A DNA stretch of 7,417 bases from an uncultured Pseudomonadota bacterium (lineage in GTDB: Bacteria; Pseudomonadota; Gammaproteobacteria; Burkholderiales; Thiobacillaceae), in NCBI GenBank assembly GCA_903883985.1, contig CAISDD010000320.1, positions 1 through 7,417 of the forward strand. Reading direction: 5' to 3'. Under the pieces are notes generated by a model that was not told the origin of the DNA, ran no database searches, and saw only the letters and a program-made list of their open reading frames with translations. This document shows, piece by piece, positions 1-5,314 of this stretch. Each line of letters opens with the position of its first letter. Positions within the stretch are counted from its first letter, which is position 1. The position numbers and the translations under genes are program-made.

Positions 1-2
1 AC

Positions 3-125
3 AGGGCCGGGTCCGGTTACACAACGGGGTGTGACCACCAAACGTTCATCGACCTCAAGTCCGCCTGCTTCCACTCCCTACATGAGGGCAGTGCGCTGGC
101 TTTCATCATCGGGGGCGAACTTTAG
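3..125 (+). CDS. possible 3' end of an unrecognised gene (partial)
   Basis: Reading frame 3 is open from the window edge to a TAG at 123-125 and encodes about 40 residues ending in FIIGGEL. Roughly three quarters of its codons end in G or C, as expected for coding sequence in this GC-rich genome, and the residue mix is protein-like. Frame 1 is also open over this stretch, to a TAA near 154, but its serine/threonine/proline/arginine-rich product looks less natural. I do not recognise the family. The start lies outside the window, so length and function cannot be judged, and this could be a chance open frame. Confidence 0.25.
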   Translation, partial: RAGSGYTTGCDHQTFIDLKSACFHSLHEGSALAFIIGGEL

Positions 126-251
126 GATCATGACTGGTTACCAGGCTATCCAATAAAATCGAACCAGCGCTTTAAGCGTAAGGGCATACGCGCGCGCGAA
201 TCTAAGTGAATCTAAGCGCGAGGCTAAGGAAGACCTGATTCAGCAAGGTAG

Positions 252-282
252 GGCGGGAAAGCGCTATTTCGCGCCTTCCGCC
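252..282. repeat. long GC-rich stem-loop
   Basis: Bases 252-258 pair with 276-282 (including one G-U). After a small internal loop (259-260 against 275), bases 261-264 pair with 271-274, closing a six-base loop (tatttc). No T-run follows on the + strand, so it is not a classical terminator. It could end transcription of the possible gene finishing at 125, or be a decayed palindromic repeat. Confidence 0.4.
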
Positions 283-317
283 GGCAAGAGGACGCCAGCT
301 CATCCGCCCTGCGTGCG

Positions 318-390
318 CTGCGGGAGCCGGCTTGCCGGCGAATGGATACGTCGCCGGCGTGCCACCGTTGAATCGCGGGCAAGCCCGCTC
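318..390. repeat. inverted pair of REP-like palindromes (BIME-like)
   Basis: The first unit has the core gcgggagccggcttgccggc (320-339), in which gccggc (326-331) and gccggc (334-339) form a stem around TT. The second unit, on the opposite strand, has the stem gcgggc-aa-gcccgc (375-388). Read on the - strand, the second unit gives gagcgggcttgcccgcga, the typical form of Pseudomonas-family REP sequences (GGAGCGGGCTTGCCCGCGA type). Two head-to-head REPs about 35 bases apart are the usual arrangement of a BIME. Such elements occur between genes and are mobilised by RayT/TnpA-REP transposases; none is visible in this window. Confidence 0.65.
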
Positions 391-409
391 ATACGGTGGG
401 CGCGCAGGT

Positions 410-430
410 TCACGCTAAGGGTGAGCGTGA
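410..430. repeat. short inverted repeat
   Basis: tcacgct (410-416) is followed after seven bases by its exact reverse complement agcgtga (424-430). It lies just past the REP pair and about 300 bases before fccA. It could be a small hairpin or a protein-binding site; nothing else supports a role. Confidence 0.3.
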
Positions 431-721
431 TCGACGACACATACCGTTCAGCAGTCCCGAAGTCCAACCCTTGAAATCGAGCCGTCTGTGCGTGACCTGG
501 TCAGGTTCGCGTCGATGACAGGAGCCGCGCGCCGCCTCTGGCTGTAGTGGCCTGCCAGAAGAAGGTTCCTGGTAAAAATTGACAGGTATCAAAGCGAATG
601 CTCGGCGTTGTGGACACGAGGCTCCCTTTTGCCTGAATCTGCGTGTCCGCGGCAATTTCCAGCCGTCATTACCCATCAAGGTTGCCCGAACGAATCGTGC
701 GCCTTGCCCAATCGCGACAAT

Positions 722-728
722 GGAGGAG
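722..728 (+). promoter_or_regulatory. ribosome binding site of fccA
   Basis: ggaggag is a near-ideal Shine-Dalgarno sequence, five bases before the ATG at 734. It fixes the start of fccA. The same reading frame is open further upstream to an ATG at 608, but that start has no comparable site and would bury the signal peptide. Confidence 0.85.
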
Positions 729-733
729 ACACC

Positions 734-1312
734 ATGCGCAGAAAATACACCCTGGCCCTGCTAGCCTGCCTGGGCCTGAGCACATTACCCGCTCTGGCCG
801 ATGACTCGACAGAAGCCCTCGCCCGCACCTGCAACAATTGCCACGGCGTCAACGGCGTCAGCGCAGGCGGGGCCATGCCCAGCCTGGGCGGCCAGTCCGA
901 GACCTACCTCAAGCACATCATGATGGAATGGAAGACCGGGGAACGCGCCGCTGCCAGCATGAACCGCCTGATCAAGGGTTATAGCGATGAGCAGATCGCC
1001 AGTCTGGCGAAATACTTCGCGGCCAAGCCCTGGGTACCCATTGCCCAGAAGGCCAGCGCCGACGTGATGGCACGCGGTAAGGATGTCACCGACAAATGTG
1101 AAACCTGCCACGGAGCTACCGGCGGCCAACCGGACGACGAAACGACCCCTCGCCTCAACGGCCAGTCTGCGTTGTTCTTGCACCTGGAACTCGACAAATA
1201 CCGTGACGAAGCCTTCCTGATGACGCACAAGAAAATGATCAAGAGCGCCCGCAAGATGGATGAGAAAGATGTAGGCATCGCCGCGAAGTTCTACGGCAAC
1301 CAGAGCAAGTAA
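734..1312 (+). CDS. fccA: diheme cytochrome c subunit of flavocytochrome c sulfide dehydrogenase
   Basis: Predicted periplasmic electron-accepting subunit of flavocytochrome c (FccAB). It takes electrons from the FAD of FccB after sulfide oxidation and passes them to soluble c-type cytochromes. The 192-residue protein starts with a Sec signal peptide (MRRKYTLALLACLG..., likely cleaved after LPALA, residue 22). It has two cytochrome c domains, each with a heme-binding CxxCH: CNNCH at 33-37 and CETCH at 122-126. Met76 and Met168 lie at equivalent positions in the two halves and are the likely axial ligands. This tandem, cytochrome c4-like architecture and the size near 20 kDa fit the diheme FccA of Allochromatium. 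The start is set by a strong ribosome binding site. fccB follows after 12 bases, so the two are surely co-transcribed. By itself the protein could be called a c4-type cytochrome; the neighbouring fccB decides the call. Confidence 0.9.
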   Translation: MRRKYTLALLACLGLSTLPALADDSTEALARTCNNCHGVNGVSAGGAMPSLGGQSETYLKHIMMEWKTGERAAASMNRLIKGYSDEQIASLAKYFAAKPWVPIAQKASADVMARGKDVTDKCETCHGATGGQPDDETTPRLNGQSALFLHLELDKYRDEAFLMTHKKMIKSARKMDEKDVGIAAKFYGNQSK

Positions 1313-1324
1313 GGGGAACGCACC

Positions 1325-2647
1325 ATGAGCCAAATCAATCGCCGCGACTTCATCAAGGCCATCGCCGCCGCTTCCAGCGCCTCCGTCCTAACCATTCCCA
1401 GCGCCCACGCCGGCCAGACCAAGGGTCGTGTCGTCGTTGTCGGTGGCGGCTACGGTGGAGCCACCGCAGCCAAATACCTGCGCATGATGGATGGCGGCAT
1501 CGACGTCACCCTGATCGAAGCCAACTCCACCTACACCTCCTGCCCGCTCTCCAACGAAGTCATCTCCGGCGAGCGCGACATCAAGACACTAGAAGTCGGC
1601 TACAGCGGCCTCAAGAAACACGGCGTAAAGGTCGTGCATGACTGGGTCACCGGCGTCGATACCGCCAAGAAAGTGGTCAGCACCAAGGGTGGCCAGACCT
1701 ATGCCTACGACGCCCTGATCCTCTCCCCTGGTGTCGAATTCAACTACGCCGCAGTCGAAGGCTATACGGAAGAGCTGGCCAACACCAGCCTGCCGCACGC
1801 CTGGAAAGCCGGCGCGCAGACCTTGATGCTGAAGAAGCAGCTCGAAGCCATGCCTGACGGCGGGAAATTCATCATCGCCGTCCCGCCCGGCCCCTTCCGC
1901 TGCCCCCCCGGCCCTTACGAACGCGCGGCCCAGGTCGCTCTCTACTGCAAGACGCACGGAAAGGCCAAGTCCAAGATCCTGATCCTGGACTCCAACGACT
2001 CCTTCTCCAAGAAGGCATTGTTCGAGCAAGCCTGGAAGGCGCTCTATGATGGCATGATCGAATGGGTGCCAGGCGCCTCCGACGGCAAGGTGATCAAGGT
2101 CGATGCCAAGACCAAGACCTGCTTCACCAACTTTGGTGATCATAAGGGCGATGTCGTCAACATCATCCCGCCGCACCACGCCGGCAAGATCGCGCGGGAT
2201 ATGGGCCTGGCCACGTTCAAGACCCACTGGTGCGAGGTGAAACCTGAGAGCATGGAGGCCAAGGCCCAGAAGGATATTTATGTGATCGGCGACTCCTGCA
2301 TTGGCGGCGATCTGGCCGGCAACTTCGGCTTCCCGAAATCCGCTCACATGGCCATGACTCAAGCCAAGGTGGCCGCGGGCGCCATCATCGCCAAGATCAA
2401 CAACCTGCCGCTGCCGGTGCCCTTCTACGTCAATACCTGCTACAGCGTGGTTGCGCCCGATTGGGGTTTCTCGGTGGTGCATGTCTACCGTGTCGAGAAC
2501 AACACCTGGGTCTACGTCAAGGAGGCCAGCGGCATCTCCCCGGTCACCATGCCGGACAAGTCGCCGGTGCCCAGGCTCTACCGCAAGGTCGAGGCCGAGT
2601 ACGCCGATGGCTGGCTGCGCAACGTCCTGGCTGACGCGTACTCCTGA
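1325..2647 (+). CDS. fccB: flavocytochrome c sulfide dehydrogenase, FAD-binding subunit
   Basis: Oxidises sulfide to sulfur or polysulfide in the periplasm, using covalently bound FAD and a redox-active disulfide, and transfers electrons to FccA. The 440-residue protein has a Tat signal (NRRDFIKAI at 5-13, then a hydrophobic stretch ending SAHA, cleavage near 29), as expected for a flavoprotein exported folded. Residues 36-50 (VVVVGGGYGGATAAK) are the dinucleotide-binding glycine motif. Cys73 in TYTSCPLSNEVISG matches the cysteine that anchors FAD in Allochromatium FccB (Cys42 of the mature protein). Cys193 in FRCPPGPYER and Cys372 in NTCYS match the catalytic disulfide pair (Cys161/Cys337 there); after removing the signal the spacings agree closely. 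YVIGDS at 319-324 is the second FAD contact. The C-terminal 70 residues fit the FCSD flavin-binding domain. A purine-rich aagggga lies about seven bases before the ATG. All key residues are present, so the enzyme should be active. A sulfide:quinone reductase would lack the Tat signal and partner cytochrome. Confidence 0.95.
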   Translation: MSQINRRDFIKAIAAASSASVLTIPSAHAGQTKGRVVVVGGGYGGATAAKYLRMMDGGIDVTLIEANSTYTSCPLSNEVISGERDIKTLEVGYSGLKKHGVKVVHDWVTGVDTAKKVVSTKGGQTYAYDALILSPGVEFNYAAVEGYTEELANTSLPHAWKAGAQTLMLKKQLEAMPDGGKFIIAVPPGPFRCPPGPYERAAQVALYCKTHGKAKSKILILDSNDSFSKKALFEQAWKALYDGMIEWVPGASDGKVIKVDAKTKTCFTNFGDHKGDVVNIIPPHHAGKIARDMGLATFKTHWCEVKPESMEAKAQKDIYVIGDSCIGGDLAGNFGFPKSAHMAMTQAKVAAGAIIAKINNLPLPVPFYVNTCYSVVAPDWGFSVVHVYRVENNTWVYVKEASGISPVTMPDKSPVPRLYRKVEAEYADGWLRNVLADAYS

Positions 2648-2657
2648 TCTCGCATCC

Positions 2658-2687
2658 ATCGGGCTTGTCCAGTAGGATAAGCCCGAT
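2658..2687 (+). terminator. perfect 13-bp hairpin after fccB
   Basis: Bases 2658-2670 pair with 2675-2687 without a mismatch (one G-U) around an AGTA loop, 11 bases after the fccB stop. The stem is strong, but the following bases (tgcgagc) are not T-rich. It may act with the next hairpin as a tandem terminator, or protect the 3' end of the fccAB message. Confidence 0.55.
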
Positions 2688-2693
2688 TGCGAG

Positions 2694-2735
2694 CACCCAC
2701 TGCCGGCACATCGCTGCCGGCTGCTGGGTGATTTT
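2694..2735 (+). terminator. probable terminator of fccAB
   Basis: caccca (2694-2699) pairs with tgggtg (2725-2730), and inside it gccggca (2702-2708) pairs with tgccggc (2715-2721) around a six-base loop. The run atttt (2731-2735) follows directly, as in a Rho-independent terminator with a short U-tract. It ends only 11 bases before the start codon of the next gene, so it could also act as an attenuator or 5' leader hairpin of that gene. Confidence 0.55.
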
Positions 2736-2746
2736 GCGTCGTTGAA

Positions 2747-3421
2747 ATGAATGATCACTGCGAGTTGACCGTGCTACCGACTTTTTCGGAATTGATGCAG
2801 AACTCGATAGACGGTATTTTCAGCATAGGCGTCGGACAGACGGTCGTGACCTGGAATCGCGCCTGCGAAAGCATCACCGGTATTCCGGCCTCCAAGGCGC
2901 TAGGTAGTCACTGCCACGATGTGCTGAAGGGGCAGGATACCAACGGGCGGCCCCTGTGCAAGTTTGACTGTCCTTTGAGTTCATTGGTCAACGGCGGGCC
3001 ACCGCCCTCCACGCTGCCGATGCGCATCACCCATCAGGACGGCAAGAGAATACAACTGTGCGTGGGCACGATGCTGATGCCCTCGCAAACCCGGAACGAG
3101 TGGGCCGTGGTGCATGTGATGCGTCGCAGTCGCGGCACCGAGGCGGCCGATTTCTTTGCCTGTAGTAGTCAGTCTAGCCCTGATGCTTGCCCCTCTAAAC
3201 CTGCGCAGCACAACGCTGCGTTGTTGACCAATCGCGAACGCGATGTCCTGGCCCTGCTGGCCGAGGGAAGCCGCGCCGAGGCGATTTCCGTCATGCTTCA
3301 TATCAGCGCCAGTACCGTGCGCAACCACATCCAGCGCCTGATGGCCAAACTGGGCGTTCACTCCCGGCATGAGGCCGTGGCTTTTGCCCACCGCCACAAC
3401 ATGGCGGAAAGTTCTCACTGA
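2747..3421 (+). CDS. PAS domain-containing LuxR-family transcriptional regulator
   Basis: Predicted cytoplasmic one-component regulator of 224 residues with no signal peptide or membrane segment. Residues about 12-125 form a PAS domain (FSELMQNSIDGIFSIGVGQTV opening, WNRACESITG, HCHDVLKGQD, then the beta-strand end WAVVHVMRR). A cysteine-containing linker (about 130-155) leads to a LuxR/GerE helix-turn-helix at about 158-220, with LTNRERDVLALLAEG and the recognition helix STVRNHIQRLMAKLGVHSR. The PAS domain carries Cys56 (HCH) and Cys71/Cys75 (CKFDCPL), a cysteine pattern also found in PAS domains of other regulators; ligand or redox sensing through them is an inference. The ATG at 2747 has no clear ribosome binding site; Met17 is an alternative start. 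It lies between fccAB and a secreted-protein pair on the same strand, so it may regulate either or both. Its cognate signal and target sites are not visible. Confidence 0.85.
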   Translation: MNDHCELTVLPTFSELMQNSIDGIFSIGVGQTVVTWNRACESITGIPASKALGSHCHDVLKGQDTNGRPLCKFDCPLSSLVNGGPPPSTLPMRITHQDGKRIQLCVGTMLMPSQTRNEWAVVHVMRRSRGTEAADFFACSSQSSPDACPSKPAQHNAALLTNRERDVLALLAEGSRAEAISVMLHISASTVRNHIQRLMAKLGVHSRHEAVAFAHRHNMAESSH

Positions 3422-3513
3422 ATCACCGCTCATTCGCGCGGCCTGCTTCATCTCGGACTTATACTCGCCGACAAGGCGCTGGCCGACGCAGCTTCGTAGA
3501 GCCTTCACGCCAG

Positions 3514-3529
3514 CCAGTCCGCGCACTGG
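3514..3529. promoter_or_regulatory. short inverted repeat upstream of the FGE-fold gene
   Basis: ccagt (3514-3518) and actgg (3525-3529) form a five-base inverted repeat with a six-base spacer, 27 bases before the start codon at 3557. LuxR-type regulators bind short dyads, and the regulator gene lies just upstream, so this is a possible operator. It is short enough to occur by chance. I see no strong promoter boxes in the 135-base gap. Confidence 0.2.
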
Positions 3530-3556
3530 ACTCCATGCAATGAACGTAGGAGATTC

Positions 3557-4318
3557 ATGATGAAACACTTGCTCGTAGTGACCGCGATGCTACTGTTTGG
3601 CGTTGGCCAGGCCCTGGCTGAACCCGCCGCCGGAACGATCTTGAAGGAGCCCAAGACAGGGATGGAGTTTGTATGGGTGCAAAGCGGCTGCTTCAACATG
3701 GGCTCCAAGGACGGCGAGACATTCGAGAAACCGGTTCATCCCGTTTGCGTGAAGGGCTTCTGGATGGGTAAATACGAGGTCACCCAGGAGCAGTATCAGC
3801 ACATCATGGGTGTGAATCCGAGTGATTCCAAAGGGCAGGCAAACCCGGCCGATCAGGTTTCCTGGGACGACGCCGTGACCTTCACCTTGGGTATGAGCAC
3901 GATGCTCAGCGTACCCGTTCGACTGCCTTCGGAAGCGGAATGGGAGTACGCCTGTCGTTCCGGTGGCCAGCACACGATCTATTGTGGCGATGGCGATCCG
4001 GCGACGCTGGCCTGGACCGGCAGCAACACCGGCAATTCAACCAGCCCGGTCGGCAAACTGCGTCCCAATGACTGGGGCTTGTACGACATGAGCGGGAATG
4101 TCTGGGAATGGGTCATCGATTGCTGGAACCCGAACTATCTCGGCGCTCCCATTGATGGAAAACCCTGGCTGAAGGGGAACTGTGAGCGCCGTGTCGCAAG
4201 AGGCGGCGCCTGGGACGTCAATGGTTATCACCTGGTTCGTGCAGCCAAACGCGGGCGCGGCGATCATCGTTATCGTCTGAACGTGGTCGGCTTCCGCGTC
4301 GCCATCGGCGTGCAGTAA
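3557..4318 (+). CDS. secreted formylglycine-generating-enzyme-fold (SUMF1-like) protein lacking catalytic cysteines
   Basis: A 253-residue protein with a Sec signal peptide (hydrophobic about 4-20, likely cleaved after QALA, residue 21), so periplasmic or exported. The rest is one FGE-sulfatase/SUMF1 domain (PF03781 type): FVWVQSGCFNMGS (38-50), KYEVTQEQY (72-80), NPADQVSWDDA (96-106), RLPSEAEWEYACR (122-134), GLYDMSGNVWEWV (174-186), RGGAWD (215-220) and GFRVAI (245-250). True formylglycine-generating enzymes have two catalytic cysteines just after this RGGSW-like motif; here the equivalent positions are Val221 and Leu226, so sulfatase activation is unlikely. Six cysteines remain (45, 64, 133, 143, 189, 209) and could form disulfides or bind metal. 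Related cysteine-less members include PvdO and EgtB-type domains, with diverse roles. taggag (3547-3552) precedes two adjacent ATGs (3557, 3560); the second has the better spacing. A barrel protein gene follows after 25 bases. The substrate is unknown. Confidence 0.85.
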   Translation: MMKHLLVVTAMLLFGVGQALAEPAAGTILKEPKTGMEFVWVQSGCFNMGSKDGETFEKPVHPVCVKGFWMGKYEVTQEQYQHIMGVNPSDSKGQANPADQVSWDDAVTFTLGMSTMLSVPVRLPSEAEWEYACRSGGQHTIYCGDGDPATLAWTGSNTGNSTSPVGKLRPNDWGLYDMSGNVWEWVIDCWNPNYLGAPIDGKPWLKGNCERRVARGGAWDVNGYHLVRAAKRGRGDHRYRLNVVGFRVAIGVQ

Positions 4319-4343
4319 TGCCTCGCGGCTTGTAGGCGCCGGC

Positions 4344-5084
4344 GTGTCCCGTGGGCACCCCTTCGCGGCTTGCGTGTTGGCGATGTTGCTGCCTCAGGTC
4401 GCCCACTGCGCCCACCCAATGCTGAGCGAGGACGCCGGCACGCAAGGCGCGGGAAATGCAGAACTCGAGCTCGGCTACAGTTGGGCTCGTGAAGACGGCA
4501 ATCTTTCCCGCTTGTTTCAGCCGCAGTTCTCGTATGGTTATACCCAGGCCGTGGACTTGATCGTGCAGCCGTCCTGGCTGGTGAACACCGGCGCGAGCGG
4601 CGGCCATGGTTTTGGCGATACCAATCTCGATGCGAAATGGCGCTACCACACGGCCGTGCCCTGGTCCTGGGCTGTGCGCGCGGGCCTAGAGGTAGCCACA
4701 TCAGAACACGGACAGGGATTGCCCAGCAGCAAGGTATCGCCACACGCGGCATTGGTTGCCACGATCGAGGCGGCGCCTTTCATCCTGGATGTCAACCTGG
4801 GCTATGCGTATGTTCCTGACTACCCCGGAGTACGCAGCAATCTTTACCACGTCTCGGGCGCTTCGATGTTGGCCGTCCATGAAAAGCTCAACCTGACGCT
4901 CGACGTCGCGCTGGACTCGAGTCCTGATCCTGCGAAAAATCGCACACCCGCAACCCTGCTAGCCGGCGTCATCTATACGGTGGTGTCGGGTCTGGATGTG
5001 GACGCAGGCTACCTGACCGGCCTCAATTCTTCAGCCCGCGCGAAGCAATGGTTGTTTGGCATCACGTATCGCTGGGCGCCATAA
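4344..5084 (+). CDS. predicted outer-membrane beta-barrel protein (MetA-pathway/transporter-like)
   Basis: A 246-residue protein beginning with a signal peptide (MSRGHPFAACVLAMLLPQVAHCA, cleavage near residue 22-23). The remainder shows alternating hydrophobic/polar strands typical of a small outer-membrane barrel, for example AELELGYSWAR, LFQPQFSYGYTQAVDLIVQPSWLV, TNLDAKWRYHT, FILDVNLGYAYV, KLNLTLDVALD, GLDVDAGYLTG and a final strand WLFGITYRWAP. The early EDAGTQGAGNAELELGYS resembles the start of proteins grouped under Phenol_MetA_deg (PF13557), often annotated as 'transporter'; I hold this with moderate confidence. The GTG at 4344 is chosen because it gives a signal peptide with a positive N-terminus; a GTG at 4374 and an ATG at 4383 are in frame but would shorten it. 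No clear ribosome binding site is seen, and translation may be coupled to the gene 25 bases upstream. The substrate is unknown; passage of sulfur compounds or hydrophobic molecules would be a guess. Confidence 0.7.
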   Translation: MSRGHPFAACVLAMLLPQVAHCAHPMLSEDAGTQGAGNAELELGYSWAREDGNLSRLFQPQFSYGYTQAVDLIVQPSWLVNTGASGGHGFGDTNLDAKWRYHTAVPWSWAVRAGLEVATSEHGQGLPSSKVSPHAALVATIEAAPFILDVNLGYAYVPDYPGVRSNLYHVSGASMLAVHEKLNLTLDVALDSSPDPAKNRTPATLLAGVIYTVVSGLDVDAGYLTGLNSSARAKQWLFGITYRWAP

Positions 5085-5280
5085 ATTGGTTTTCCGTCAT
5101 GACTCGGCCTCGGATTTTCGTCGCAAGGCCATGCACTGGCTCCTGTGGCCGGGTTGCTGATATTCCCGGTTCGGCGTTGAATTCCTCAATTCGCCAGGGG
5201 TGTACCGCTACATCCCGTATCCTGGGTAAACAGTGCGCTGCCGGCTCCAGTCCGATAGCACACGACGCTTTCCTCCGGTA

Positions 5281-5299
5281 ATGTTCAAGTTGTGAACAT
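5281..5299. promoter_or_regulatory. palindrome upstream of exonuclease III gene
   Basis: atgttca (5281-5287) and tgaacat (5293-5299) form a perfect seven-base inverted repeat around five bases, ending 15 bases before the chosen start of the exonuclease gene. The GTTC-N7-GAAC core is suggestive of an operator for a dimeric repressor, but it does not match the CTGT-N8-ACAG LexA box of many beta/gammaproteobacteria. The 230 bases between the barrel gene and xth hold no other clear element. Confidence 0.3.
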
Positions 5300-5314
5300 G
5301 CACCCATGGCCTAC

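Larger units (their letters stand above)
126..733. other. gene-poor region upstream of fccA
   Basis: About 600 bases without a convincing gene. The open frames here are short, arginine-, proline- and serine-rich, and resemble no family I know. The stretch holds a near-perfect tandem repeat of a 9-base unit (gaatctaag at 198-206 and 208-216), a long stem-loop at 252-282, a REP-like pair at 318-390 and a small inverted repeat at 410-430. A perfect TTGACA at 579-584 could be a -35 box for fccA, but no good -10 box lies at the right distance. The fccA promoter is presumably somewhere between 430 and 720; I cannot place it. Confidence 0.5.

Noticed and set aside
198..216. Start of a CRISPR array or satellite
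   Set aside because: Only two copies of a 9-base unit one base apart, with no spacers and no cas genes in the window.
410..679. 89-residue open frame on the - strand upstream of fccA
   Set aside because: Arg/Ser/Pro-rich, no recognisable motif, and it spans the region expected to hold the fccA promoter; probably a chance frame.
608..733. N-terminal extension of fccA from an ATG at 608
   Set aside because: It would place 42 unrelated residues before a clear signal peptide and has no good ribosome binding site, whereas the ATG at 734 does.
785..1333. 182-residue open frame on the - strand, antisense to fccA
   Set aside because: Mirror of the fccA codons; no recognisable domain, and fccA has two heme motifs, a signal peptide and a strong ribosome binding site.
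1589..2758. 389-residue open frame on the - strand, antisense to fccB
   Set aside because: It lies wholly opposite a strongly supported gene; its Gly/Val/Asp/Leu/Arg/His-rich composition is the usual product of the reverse frame of GC-rich coding sequence, and it shows no family motif.
2981..3568. 195-residue open frame on the - strand across the regulator gene
   Set aside because: Antisense to the well-supported PAS-LuxR gene, with His/Gly/Ala/Arg-rich composition and no motif.
5281..5299. Canonical SOS/LexA box before the exonuclease gene
   Set aside because: The dyad does not match CTGT-N8-ACAG, and the alphaproteobacterial GTTC-N7-GTTC is a direct rather than inverted repeat; kept only as a generic operator candidate.
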